Part shown: positions 1 through 6,383 of the stretch, piece by piece
How positions within the stretch are numbered: the first letter of the stretch is position 1
Layout of the letters: each line of letters begins with the position of its first letter
Assembly (NCBI GenBank): GCA_934408705.1
Contig: CAKRVL010000071.1
Location: 1-12,982, forward strand
From: an uncultured Blautia sp.
GTDB taxonomy: Bacteria > Bacillota > Clostridia > Lachnospirales > Lachnospiraceae
DNA: 12,982 nucleotides
Direction of reading: 5' to 3'
Translations under genes and position numbers: made by a program
The notes under the pieces: model-generated
What the model was told of the DNA's origin: nothing
What the model saw: the letters and a program-made list of their open reading frames with translations, nothing else
The model's database searches: none

Positions 1-83
1 TTCCTGGCTTATTATGGTATCAGAAAACATGGGCTTTTTTGCTTATGGAAAAGGAGAATTTTTAGTAAAAGGAGTATTGGATT

Positions 84-1616
84 ATGGGCTTAGACTATGC
101 AAAAACAATAGAAAAATGGGATGTTTTAGAAGTAACAGTAAATGGTCCAAAGGAGGGAAATCCTTTCTGTGACCAGTGGATCAAAGGTACTTTTTGCTGT
201 AAAAATGAAAAGAAAACTGTAGATGGTTTTTATGATGGAGATGGTGTTTATAAAGTAAGATTTATGCCGTCTTTTGTAGATACATACATGTTTAAAATTG
301 AGACTTCCTTCCAGACAGAGAACGCAGAAGAAGTCAGCGGCAGTTTCACCGTAATACCACCTTCCGCAAACAACCATGGTCCGGTTCATGTTGCGGGTAC
401 ATATTATCTTGCCTATGAGGATGGAACACCCTATCACTGCATTGGAACTACTTGCTATGTATGGAATCTGCAGAACGAAGAATTGCAGAAGCAGACACTG
501 AAAACTCTGGAAGAAAATGCTTTTAATAAGATCCGGTTCTGTATTTTTCCCAAGCACTATGACTACAATCTTCATGAGCCAATTACCTATCCTTATGAGG
601 GAACACCCTGCGACAGCTCTGTGTTAAATGAGAATAATTTCGCGGAATATAATGGTTGTGCACCGGGCAATGACTGGGACTTTACCAGATTCAATTCAGC
701 CCATTTCCAGCATATTGAAAAGTGTATTCAGGCACTTATGAAACTGGGAATTGAGGCAGATCTGATTGTTATGCACCCATACGACAGATGGGGATTCTCC
801 ATGATGAAAGCAGAGGATGATGACCGTTACTGGAAGTATGTGCTGGCACGTTTTTCTGCATACCGAAATGTATGGTGGTCCCTGGCTAATGAGTATGATC
901 TGTTGCATGAGAAAACGCTTTCTGACTGGGAAAGATATGCCAGCATTATCTGTGAGAAGGATCCTTATCATCATCTCAGATCCATTCATAACTGCAAAGC
1001 GTATTATGATTATAACCTGCCCTGGATTACCCATTGCAGCATCCAGAGAACTGAGACATACCGTTCCTCCGAGCTGGTAAATGAGTGGCGTGAGAAATAC
1101 CACAAGCCTGTAGTTCTGGACGAAATCTGCTATGAGGGCAACATTCAGTTTGGATGGGGGAATATCAGCGGTGAGGAAATGACAAGAAGATTCTGGGAGG
1201 CATTCTGCCGCGGAGGATATCCGGGACATGGTGAAACCTATCTCAGCCCGGACCGCATTCTCTGGTGGTCTCATGGCGGCGTTCTTCACGGAACATCACC
1301 AGAGCGTATCAGATTTCTTGCAAATATCATGGAAGAAACACCGGGACTTGGTGTGGAACCAATGCCTTGTAAATGGGATGAGGTTGCCTGCCGTGTTGCC
1401 GGTTTTCCGGCAAGAAAAGATTATTTTATTTACTATTATTCCTTTATGCGACCAGGCTTCCGGGATTTCTACTTTGATGATACTACAGAGTATCAGGTGG
1501 AAATTATCGATACCTGGGAAATGACTATTACAGATGGAGGAATTCATAAAGGAAAGTTCCGCGTGCAGCTTCCTGGAAAAGAGTATATGGCAGTGCGTCT
1601 GCGGGCGGTGAAGTAA
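84..1616 (+). CDS. DUF5060/DUF4038-like/DUF5605 glycoside hydrolase (clan A-type fold)
   Basis: 510-residue protein, probably an intracellular glycosidase acting on an oligosaccharide or glycoside taken up by the cell. Residues about 8-92 resemble the beta-sandwich DUF5060 domain. Residues about 100-420 look like a TIM barrel: the W-S-L-A-N-E stretch ending at Glu270 fits a clan-A acid/base on strand 4, and V-V-L-D-E ending at Glu347 fits the nucleophile on strand 7. Residues about 425-508 fit the small C-terminal DUF5605 beta domain. There is no signal peptide or membrane segment, so a cytoplasmic site is inferred. ATG84 follows GGAG (71-74) with 9-base spacing. The product ends shortly before a strong terminator, so this is the last or only gene of its unit; anything upstream lies outside the window. 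The domain family is fairly sure, the substrate is unknown, and the catalytic residues are assigned by motif only. Confidence 0.85.
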   Translation: MGLDYAKTIEKWDVLEVTVNGPKEGNPFCDQWIKGTFCCKNEKKTVDGFYDGDGVYKVRFMPSFVDTYMFKIETSFQTENAEEVSGSFTVIPPSANNHGPVHVAGTYYLAYEDGTPYHCIGTTCYVWNLQNEELQKQTLKTLEENAFNKIRFCIFPKHYDYNLHEPITYPYEGTPCDSSVLNENNFAEYNGCAPGNDWDFTRFNSAHFQHIEKCIQALMKLGIEADLIVMHPYDRWGFSMMKAEDDDRYWKYVLARFSAYRNVWWSLANEYDLLHEKTLSDWERYASIICEKDPYHHLRSIHNCKAYYDYNLPWITHCSIQRTETYRSSELVNEWREKYHKPVVLDEICYEGNIQFGWGNISGEEMTRRFWEAFCRGGYPGHGETYLSPDRILWWSHGGVLHGTSPERIRFLANIMEETPGLGVEPMPCKWDEVACRVAGFPARKDYFIYYYSFMRPGFRDFYFDDTTEYQVEIIDTWEMTITDGGIHKGKFRVQLPGKEYMAVRLRAVK

Positions 1617-1637
1617 TAACCACATTTATACAAAAAC

Positions 1638-1672
1638 CCAGTCGAGGGAAAATAATCTCGACTGGTTTTTTT
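1638..1672 (+). terminator. Rho-independent terminator after the glycosidase gene
   Basis: A perfect 9-bp stem (CCAGTCGAG, 1638-1646, with CTCGACTGG, 1657-1665) encloses a 10-base A-rich loop and is followed by seven T (1666-1672). It starts about 20 bases after the glycosidase stop codon. Confidence 0.93.
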
Positions 1673-1793
1673 GTCTGCCTATACAAGCTTTCATATGAAA
1701 TTATTGCAGCAAAAATTAGAACTGCAGGCGGAATAAAAAAGATATTTGTTTTGGAGGATTCTCTTATTTTATCCGATTTATATTGTTGGATTT

Positions 1794-1799
1794 TATAAT
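1794..1799 (+). promoter_or_regulatory. Candidate -10 element for the HTH/BRO unit
   Basis: A consensus TATAAT lies 48 bases before the HTH gene start. The position 17 bases upstream (about 1771-1776) has no recognisable -35 hexamer, so this is a weak or activator-dependent promoter at best. The rest of 1673-1847 is A/T-rich and shows no gene. Confidence 0.35.
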
Positions 1800-1847
1800 T
1801 TATGGTATCATAAAACCACTGAATAGGTGGTAAAACGGGAGGGAATT

Positions 1848-2105
1848 ATGAAAAGCATAAGAGAAGACCTTCAGAATCAAGTGAATATATTAAGAGAAGT
1901 TCGGAGTGAAACTGGTATGACGCGTGTTGCGTTTTCCGAGTATATGGGTATACCATTGAGAAACTTGGAAGATTGGGAAGCCGGTCGGCGGAAGATGCCG
2001 GACTATTTATTGCGCCTTATCGCATATTATAGTAGAATGGAGCGATATTTAAGTGAAAAAAATATAGAGATTGAAGAGGAGTGGTATGGTGACAATGATA
2101 AATGA
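1848..2105 (+). CDS. Small HTH (XRE-like) DNA-binding protein
   Basis: 85-residue protein. Residues about 22-61 form a helix-turn-helix of the XRE-like kind: T-G-M-T-R-V-A-F-S-E-Y-M-G-I-P, then R-N-L-E-D-W-E-A-G as recognition helix and P-D-Y-L-L-R-L-I after it. Such short proteins are common in Lachnospiraceae as orphan regulators or antitoxin-like partners. I chose ATG1848 because GGGAGGG (1837-1843) sits four bases before it; an in-frame GTG at 1827 lacks a good site. The last 20 bases overlap the BRO-N gene, whose ribosome binding site lies inside this gene, so translation is probably coupled. A role in controlling the downstream BRO-N gene is inferred. It could equally be part of a mobile or defence-type module. 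Confidence 0.8.
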   Translation: MKSIREDLQNQVNILREVRSETGMTRVAFSEYMGIPLRNLEDWEAGRRKMPDYLLRLIAYYSRMERYLSEKNIEIEEEWYGDNDK

Positions 2106-2940
2106 AGAACAACTACAATTATATGAAGACCAACCTATACGTTCCGCATGGGATGAAGAAAATGAGGAATGGTATTTTTCAATTGTTGATGTAGTTGCTG
2201 TATTAACAGAACAGCCAGATGCCCGTCGTGCAAGTACTTATTGGGTCGTATTAAAAAAGCGCATGAAGGAGGTGGAAGGCGCAGTTGAACTGCTTACAAG
2301 TTGTAAGCAGTTGAAATTAAAAGCAGTTGACGGAAAGCGTCGTTCAACCGATGTTGCTAATACGGAACAATTGTTACGTATTATACAGTCGATTCCTTCA
2401 AAAAAAGCAGAGCCGTTTAAAATGTGGTTAGCACAGGTTGGAAGGAATCATATTGAAGAGACATTAGATCCGGAATTGATTGCAGAGAGATTGGTTGCAA
2501 CGTATGAGCGAAAGGGGTACACCCGTGAGTGGATCAACCAACGTCTTCAAGCCATTAGTGCAAGAAAAGAATTAACAGACGAATGGAAGACCAGGGGAGT
2601 TACTGGCGGTAAAGAGTATGCAGTATTAACGGATGAACTCACGAAAGCATGGAGTGGAATGACGACACGCCAGTATAAATCCCATAAGGGATTGAAGAAG
2701 GAGAGTCTGCGAGACAACATGAGCACTACAGAATTGGTGTTTAATATGTTGGCGGAGACTGCAACAAAAGAGATTTCGCAGTCAAGCGAACCTACAGGAT
2801 TTGACCAAAATAAATCGGTAGCTCGTCGAGGTGGAAATATTGCGGGAAATGCCAGAAAGTCGAAGATTACGCATAAAGGAGATTCTATTGCCAATCAGGA
2901 GGAATACAGAGGTGGCTCACATCAGCAAGGTGAAATATAG
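2086..2940 (+). CDS. BRO-N domain protein (phage antirepressor-like)
   Basis: 284-residue protein. Residues about 15-120 match the BRO-N DNA-binding domain found in baculovirus BRO, phage antirepressors and DinD-like proteins: E-E-W-Y-F-S-I-V-D-V-V, T-Y-W-V-V-L-K-K-R, then R-R-S-T-D-V-A-N-T and I-Q-S-I-P-S-K-K-A-E-P-F-K-M-W-L-A-Q-V-G. Residues about 125-270 match the C-terminal region of chromosomal BRO-N proteins, with L-T-D-E-W-x-x-R-G near 163-171 and a basic Gly/Ala stretch (R-R-G-G-N-I-A-G-N-A-R-K) near 248-258. ATG2086 follows AGGAG (2077-2081); ATG2095 and an upstream TTG2071 are alternatives. It overlaps the HTH gene by 20 bases. Roles proposed for the family include transcription control and DNA-damage response, but none can be assigned here. 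No integrase, capsid or other phage gene is adjacent. Confidence 0.85.
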   Translation: MVTMINEEQLQLYEDQPIRSAWDEENEEWYFSIVDVVAVLTEQPDARRASTYWVVLKKRMKEVEGAVELLTSCKQLKLKAVDGKRRSTDVANTEQLLRIIQSIPSKKAEPFKMWLAQVGRNHIEETLDPELIAERLVATYERKGYTREWINQRLQAISARKELTDEWKTRGVTGGKEYAVLTDELTKAWSGMTTRQYKSHKGLKKESLRDNMSTTELVFNMLAETATKEISQSSEPTGFDQNKSVARRGGNIAGNARKSKITHKGDSIANQEEYRGGSHQQGEI

Positions 2941-3012
2941 CTTCTGGCAAAGAACGCAGAAAATTCGCACGTAACTTATGTGAGTATCAATTACTGCGAA
3001 GCGTGTCGCTGT

Positions 3013-3048
3013 AAAGGCCGTGCACAGCAATATATTTTGCGTGGCTTT
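3013..3048 (+). terminator. Weak terminator-like stem-loop after the BRO-N gene
   Basis: AAAG plus CCGTGC (3013-3023, one bulged G) pairs with GCGTGGCTTT (3039-3048), including two G-U pairs, around a 15-base A/T-rich loop. Only a short, interrupted T-rich tail follows, so termination is likely inefficient. A smaller hairpin, GCGA/TCGC, lies at 2996-3009. The gap 2941-3049 holds no gene that I can support. Confidence 0.3.
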
Positions 3049-3049
3049 C

Positions 3050-3078
3050 TTGATTCAATCTCTAAAATTTGTTATGAT
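3050..3078 (+). promoter_or_regulatory. Extended -10 promoter of the MATE gene
   Basis: TTGATT (3050-3055) is separated by 17 bases from TATGAT (3073-3078). A TG dinucleotide one base upstream of the -10 (3070-3071) makes it an extended -10 promoter. It lies about 60 bases before the MATE start, so the transporter is probably transcribed on its own. Confidence 0.65.
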
Positions 3079-3136
3079 TTATATCAGAATTTATGTGAAA
3101 TAAGCAGAAACATTTTTTAACAAGGGAGGAGATTTT

Positions 3137-4507
3137 TTGGAAGAAACAAACATCAGTCAGGAGCAAAATCCGCTGGGAACGGCTCCGGTTGGCGGACTGA
3201 TATCGAAATTTGCAATACCGGCTATTATCAGTATGCTGGTAAGTGCACTGTATAATATAGTAGATCAGATTTTCATCGGACAAGGCGTTGGGATGCTGGG
3301 AAATGCAGCCACAAATGTTGCATTTCCTGTAACAACCATTGCAACGGCGTTGGCATTGCTTCTGGGAATTGGAGGCGCCTCCAATTACAATCTGGAAATG
3401 GGGGCCGGAAGAGAGAAGAAGGCAAGCTCCATAGCGGGAACTGCGCTTTCTACATTGGTGATTACAGGTGCGATTCTGGCAGTGGCAGTGCTTCTGTTTT
3501 TACGTCCGTTGCTAGGTCTATTTGGAGCAACAACAGATGTTATGCCTTATGCTGTAGACTATCTTGGAATAACTGCTGTAGGACTTCCGTTCTATGTTTT
3601 GTCCATTGGAGGAAATCATATTGTCCGCGCAGACAGAAGCCCTACATATTCTATGACCTGTGTTCTTACAGGTGCGGTTATCAACACAATTCTGGATCCT
3701 CTTTTCATTTTTGGATTCGGATGGGGAATCAAGGGGGCTGCCTGGGCAACTGTGATCGGGCAGGTGGTTTCCGGTATTCTTGTGATTATATATTTTGGAA
3801 AATTCCGTAAAATGTATCTGGAGATGAGCATGTTAAAGCCATCTTCAGAGTGCTTGAAAGCCATAATTTCTCTCGGAATGGCATCCTGTATCAATCAGAT
3901 TGCCATGGCAATTGTACAGATTGTGATGAATAATATTTTACGTTATTATGGCGGATTATCTGTTTATGGAAGTGATATTCCAATCGCATGTGTGGGCGTT
4001 ATTTCAAAAGTAAACCAGGTGTTTATGGCGATTTGTATTGGAATTTCACAGGGCTGTCAGCCAATCTGGGGCTTTAATTATGGGGCAAAAAAATACGACA
4101 GGGTAAGGCTTGCATACCGCTATTCTGTGACTGCATGTACTGCGATTGCAACTGTATTTTTCCTTTGTTTCCATCTATTTCCCCACCAGATCGTAAGCAT
4201 TTTCGGAACCGGAAGCGACCTTTATTTCCAGTTCGCAGAACGTTATCTGAAGATATTTATGTTTATGACATTTGCAAATGGAATTCAGCCAATGTCCTCA
4301 GGATTTTTTACATCTATCGGAAAGGCAAAGCTGGGAATCGTTATGTCTCTTACCAGACAGGTGCTGTTTCTTTTACCGCTGATCGTTATTTTTTCATTAA
4401 TAATGGGAATTGACGGGGTGATGTATGCCGGACCGATCGCAGATGCAGCGGCATTAGCATTGGCGATATTGTTTGCAAAAAGAGAGCTTGCGGTTATGAA
4501 GAAATAA
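3137..4507 (+). CDS. MATE family multidrug/cation efflux transporter
   Basis: 456-residue integral membrane protein with about 12 hydrophobic segments in the two six-helix halves typical of MATE (MOP superfamily) transporters, which export drugs or other cationic compounds using a Na+ or H+ gradient. The N-terminal stretch with I-S-K-F-A-I-P-A-I-I-S-M-L and Y-N-I-V-D-Q-I-F-I-G-Q-G (about residues 22-50) is a family hallmark. The second half restarts near residue 235 with A-I-I-S-L-G-M-A-S-C-I-N-Q-I. Length is normal for the family. The start is a TTG at 3137, five bases after AGGAG (3127-3131); no better ATG with a site is nearby, so translation may be moderate. It has its own promoter and a terminator shared with the convergent gene. 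Substrate is unknown. The stop region is followed by a near-copy of itself (see findings). Confidence 0.93.
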   Translation: MEETNISQEQNPLGTAPVGGLISKFAIPAIISMLVSALYNIVDQIFIGQGVGMLGNAATNVAFPVTTIATALALLLGIGGASNYNLEMGAGREKKASSIAGTALSTLVITGAILAVAVLLFLRPLLGLFGATTDVMPYAVDYLGITAVGLPFYVLSIGGNHIVRADRSPTYSMTCVLTGAVINTILDPLFIFGFGWGIKGAAWATVIGQVVSGILVIIYFGKFRKMYLEMSMLKPSSECLKAIISLGMASCINQIAMAIVQIVMNNILRYYGGLSVYGSDIPIACVGVISKVNQVFMAICIGISQGCQPIWGFNYGAKKYDRVRLAYRYSVTACTAIATVFFLCFHLFPHQIVSIFGTGSDLYFQFAERYLKIFMFMTFANGIQPMSSGFFTSIGKAKLGIVMSLTRQVLFLLPLIVIFSLIMGIDGVMYAGPIADAAALALAILFAKRELAVMKK

Positions 4508-4531
4508 TATAAAAAGATATGAAGAAATAAT

Positions 4532-4607
4532 AAAAAAGACTGATATAAACGATACTGTACTTCAGGAGGTTGTAGTTGGAGTCCGGTATGTTATATCAGT
4601 CTTTTTT
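4532..4607. terminator. Bidirectional terminator between MATE and DUF134-NifX genes
   Basis: A6 plus GACTGATATAA (4532-4548) pairs with TTATATCAGTC plus T6 (4591-4607), so both strands have a stem followed by a U-tract. The 42-base inner segment can fold further: ATAC with GTAT, and ACTTC with GGAGT by one G-U pair. It separates the plus-strand MATE gene from the convergent minus-strand gene ending at 4652. Confidence 0.85.
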
Positions 4608-4651
4608 ATAATACAGCTGATTAACCGCTCAGGTCAAATCTGTGTCAGATA

Positions 4652-5452
4652 TTAATGGCAGGAATGACTTCCGCAGCCATGATCACCACAGCTGTGGCCT
4701 TCTTCATGATCATGGTGGTCGCAATGTACATTGGGGTTATAGCCAAGATTTCCTGCGAGTAATGCGTTTACAGCTTCATCAGCGTTACCGCTGACACCAC
4801 CGAAAAGACGGATTCCAGCCTGAGCCAGAGCATTCTGGGCACCGCCACCGATACCGCCGCAGATCAGGGTATCTACACCATGCTCTACCAGAAATCCAGC
4901 CAGCGCACCGTGACCGCTTCCGTTAGTATCGATTACTTCGGAAGCTGTAATCTTGCCATCTGAAATATCATAGATTTTAAATGTTTCTGTGTGTCCAAAG
5001 TGCTGAAAAATTTCTCCATTTTCATAGGTAACTGCAATCTTCATAGTGTTCTCTCCTTCTTTATTCTGGAAATTTAAACCGGGATGTGAAATGTAAGAAT
5101 AATCAGTTTTACCGTCTTCATTTCTACGGTAGCACCTCCCACAGTGGGCGTGTTCCCGCCCTTCACAGAGCCGGTAATTTCCACCTGAAATCACAAGACG
5201 CTGTCCGTAGACAATACATCGGGCTATCTTTTCCCTGGCACTCTCATAAATTTCCGTGACCGTTGTCCGGGAAATATCCATCTGGGCAGCGCACTGCTCA
5301 TGAGTCTTCTTCTCCAGGTCCACCAGACGAATTACTTCGTATTCGTCAAGTGTCAGCTTGATAGCTTCTGATTCCTCCGGACATACTTCCGGGGAAAAGG
5401 TTTCATATTGGGGAGCCTGACAGATTCTGCGGCATCTTGGTGGTCTTGGCAT
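4652..5452 (-). CDS. Fused DUF134 HTH regulator and NifX-like Fe-Mo cluster-binding domain
   Basis: 266-residue two-domain protein. Residues 1-105 match DUF134 (UPF0251): the M-P-R-P-P-R-C-R-R-I-C start, then a sigma-region-4-like HTH (L-T-L-D-E-Y-E-V-I-R-L-V-D, C-A-A-Q-M-D-I-S-R-T-T-V) and a Cys-containing end. Residues 137-240 match the dinitrogenase iron-molybdenum cofactor (NifX/NifB C-terminal, MTH1175-like) fold: M-K-I-A-V-T-Y-E-N, H-F-G-H-T-E, I-C-G-G-I-G-G-G-A-Q. Residues 243-266 hold eight His and four Cys, a likely metal-binding tail. I chose ATG5452 over GTG5461 because it gives the family start and better spacing from AAGGAAG (5461-5467). The two parts are usually separate genes, and the linker 106-136 looks like translated spacer. 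It diverges from sufCB, suggesting a metal- or Fe-S-linked regulatory role (inference). Confidence 0.88.
   Translation of the reverse strand: MPRPPRCRRICQAPQYETFSPEVCPEESEAIKLTLDEYEVIRLVDLEKKTHEQCAAQMDISRTTVTEIYESAREKIARCIVYGQRLVISGGNYRLCEGREHAHCGRCYRRNEDGKTDYSYISHPGLNFQNKEGENTMKIAVTYENGEIFQHFGHTETFKIYDISDGKITASEVIDTNGSGHGALAGFLVEHGVDTLICGGIGGGAQNALAQAGIRLFGGVSGNADEAVNALLAGNLGYNPNVHCDHHDHEEGHSCGDHGCGSHSCH
5042..5058 (-). promoter_or_regulatory. Internal ribosome binding site and ATG for a free NifX-like domain
   Basis: Read on the minus strand, AAGGAGAG (5058-5051) precedes an in-frame ATG (5044-5042), with eight bases between GGAG and ATG. This ATG is residue 137 of the fusion and is exactly where stand-alone NifX-like proteins begin (M-K-I-A-V-T-Y-E-N-G). 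Initiation here would give a 130-residue protein, 5044-4652. Use in the cell is inferred. Confidence 0.6.
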
Positions 5453-5471
5453 ACACTTCACTTCCTTATTT

Positions 5472-5485
5472 TCGACATATGTCGA
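5472..5485. promoter_or_regulatory. 14-bp perfect palindrome, probable operator of the DUF134-NifX gene
   Basis: TCGACATATGTCGA is a perfect palindrome that begins at the last base of the minus-strand -10 hexamer and covers the likely transcription start. A protein bound here would block the promoter. The regulator is unknown; autoregulation by the DUF134 HTH is one possibility. Confidence 0.6.
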
Positions 5486-5513
5486 TTATAACTCTAAAAG
5501 AGATATATTTCAA
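5485..5513 (-). promoter_or_regulatory. Sigma-A promoter of the DUF134-NifX gene
   Basis: Minus strand: TTGAAA (5513-5508), a 17-base spacer, then consensus TATAAT (5490-5485). The leader to ATG5452 is only about 25-30 bases. Confidence 0.85.
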
Positions 5514-5546
5514 TACTTTTATTTTCCTAAATTCAGCTGGGAAATG

Positions 5547-5575
5547 TTGACATATTCCACTGTATGGAGTACAGT
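5547..5575 (+). promoter_or_regulatory. Promoter of sufCB
   Basis: Consensus TTGACA (5547-5552), a 17-base spacer, then TACAGT (5570-5575; four of six matches to the -10 consensus). The weak -10 lies within the right arm of an inverted repeat, consistent with a regulated promoter. Confidence 0.65.
5559..5575. promoter_or_regulatory. Inverted repeat over the sufCB -10, probable operator
   Basis: ACTGTA (5559-5564) and TACAGT (5570-5575) form perfect 6-bp arms around five bases. The repeat covers the spacer and -10 of the sufCB promoter, a typical repressor position. The sequence differs from the 5472-5485 palindrome, so two different regulators may act in this divergent region. Confidence 0.55.
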
Positions 5576-5645
5576 CCAATAAGGAAGAAAAAAGTGTCTG
5601 TGGATGCAGGCATTATGAATGAGAAAAGACAGAAGAGGTATAGAT

Positions 5646-6383
5646 ATGCTGAAAGTAAAGAACCTGACTTTTGAAGTGAACGAAGAAGGGAAAAAACGCT
5701 GTCTGGTAAATCATATCAGTTTTGATGTTCATGACGGAGAAATGCTGGTTATTACCGGACCTAACGGTGGAGGAAAATCTACCCTGGCCAAGGTACTGGC
5801 CGGTATTGAGAAGGCTGATAGCGGAGAGATTTATTTGGATGAAGAGAATATTACAGATTATGATATTGATCATCGTGCCAATGCAGGAATCGGTTACGCA
5901 TTCCAGCAGCCACCGCGATTTAAGGGAATGACAGTGAGAAGACTTTTATCCCTGGCAGCAGGCAAAGAACTGACTGAGGAGGAGAGCTGTGATCTTCTTT
6001 CAGCAGTGGGGCTTTGCTCCGAGGATTATCTGAATCGTCAGCTGGATGGAACTCTTTCCGGTGGTGAGATGAAGCGAATTGAGATTGCCACAGTTCTGGC
6101 GAAATCACATAAGGTAAGTATCTTTGATGAGCCTGAGGCTGGAATTGATCTTTGGAGCTTTTCCATGCTGATCAAGCGATTCGAGGAGATTCATCGTGAG
6201 AAGAAAGAGTGCCTGATCCTGATTTCCCATCAGGAAAAAATCATTAATATGGCAGACAAAATCATGGTAATTGAAGATGGTGAAGTGAAGAAATATGGCA
6301 CCAAAGAAGACGTTTTCCCAACCTTATTTCAGCAGGAAAAATGTCAGAAATGCTTGACTGAGGGAGGAAAATGTAATGGTTAA
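5646..6383 (+). CDS. sufC: SufC-like Fe-S assembly ATPase (minimal SUF/SMS type)
   Basis: 245-residue ABC-type ATPase that partners SufB to assemble Fe-S clusters in the cytoplasm. Visible motifs: Walker A G-P-N-G-G-G-K-S-T (38-46), Q-loop near Gln87/88, signature L-S-G-G-E (137-141), Walker B V-S-I-F-D-E-P-E-A-G-I-D (157-168) and switch His195. The D-E-P-E-A-G-I-D form is typical of SufC rather than transport ATPases. ATG5646 follows AGAGG (5634-5638) with seven bases between; an in-frame ATG at 5619 lacks a good site. The C-terminal tail carries Cys233, Cys236 and Cys243 (C-x-x-C-x6-C), which classic SufC does not need and which may bind metal or cluster. It overlaps sufB by eight bases. 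No sufS, sufU or separate sufD follows, matching the reported minimal SmsCB systems. Confidence 0.92.
   Translation: MLKVKNLTFEVNEEGKKRCLVNHISFDVHDGEMLVITGPNGGGKSTLAKVLAGIEKADSGEIYLDEENITDYDIDHRANAGIGYAFQQPPRFKGMTVRRLLSLAAGKELTEEESCDLLSAVGLCSEDYLNRQLDGTLSGGEMKRIEIATVLAKSHKVSIFDEPEAGIDLWSFSMLIKRFEEIHREKKECLILISHQEKIINMADKIMVIEDGEVKKYGTKEDVFPTLFQQEKCQKCLTEGGKCNG

Noticed and set aside
1..83. Possible C-terminal end of an upstream gene (plus-strand frames open from base 1)
   Set aside because: All three frames are open for only a short stretch (stop at 63-65 in frame 3, 91-93 in frame 1) and none gives a recognisable sequence.
696..1289. Long minus-strand reading frame inside the glycosidase gene
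   Set aside because: It lies wholly inside a well-supported gene and shows no family features or ribosome binding site.
2071..2085. TTG start for the BRO-N gene at 2071
   Set aside because: The ribosome binding site AGGAG lies downstream of it, at 2077-2081, so ATG2086 (or ATG2095) is favoured.
2941..3049. Small RNA or riboswitch in the gap before the MATE gene
   Set aside because: Only weak hairpins are present, and the MATE promoter lies downstream of them, so they are not in its leader.
5560..5574. E. coli-type LexA/SOS box (CTGT...ACAG) before sufC
   Set aside because: The spacing between CTGT and ACAG is seven, not eight, and Firmicute LexA uses a different site; the position fits a local operator better.
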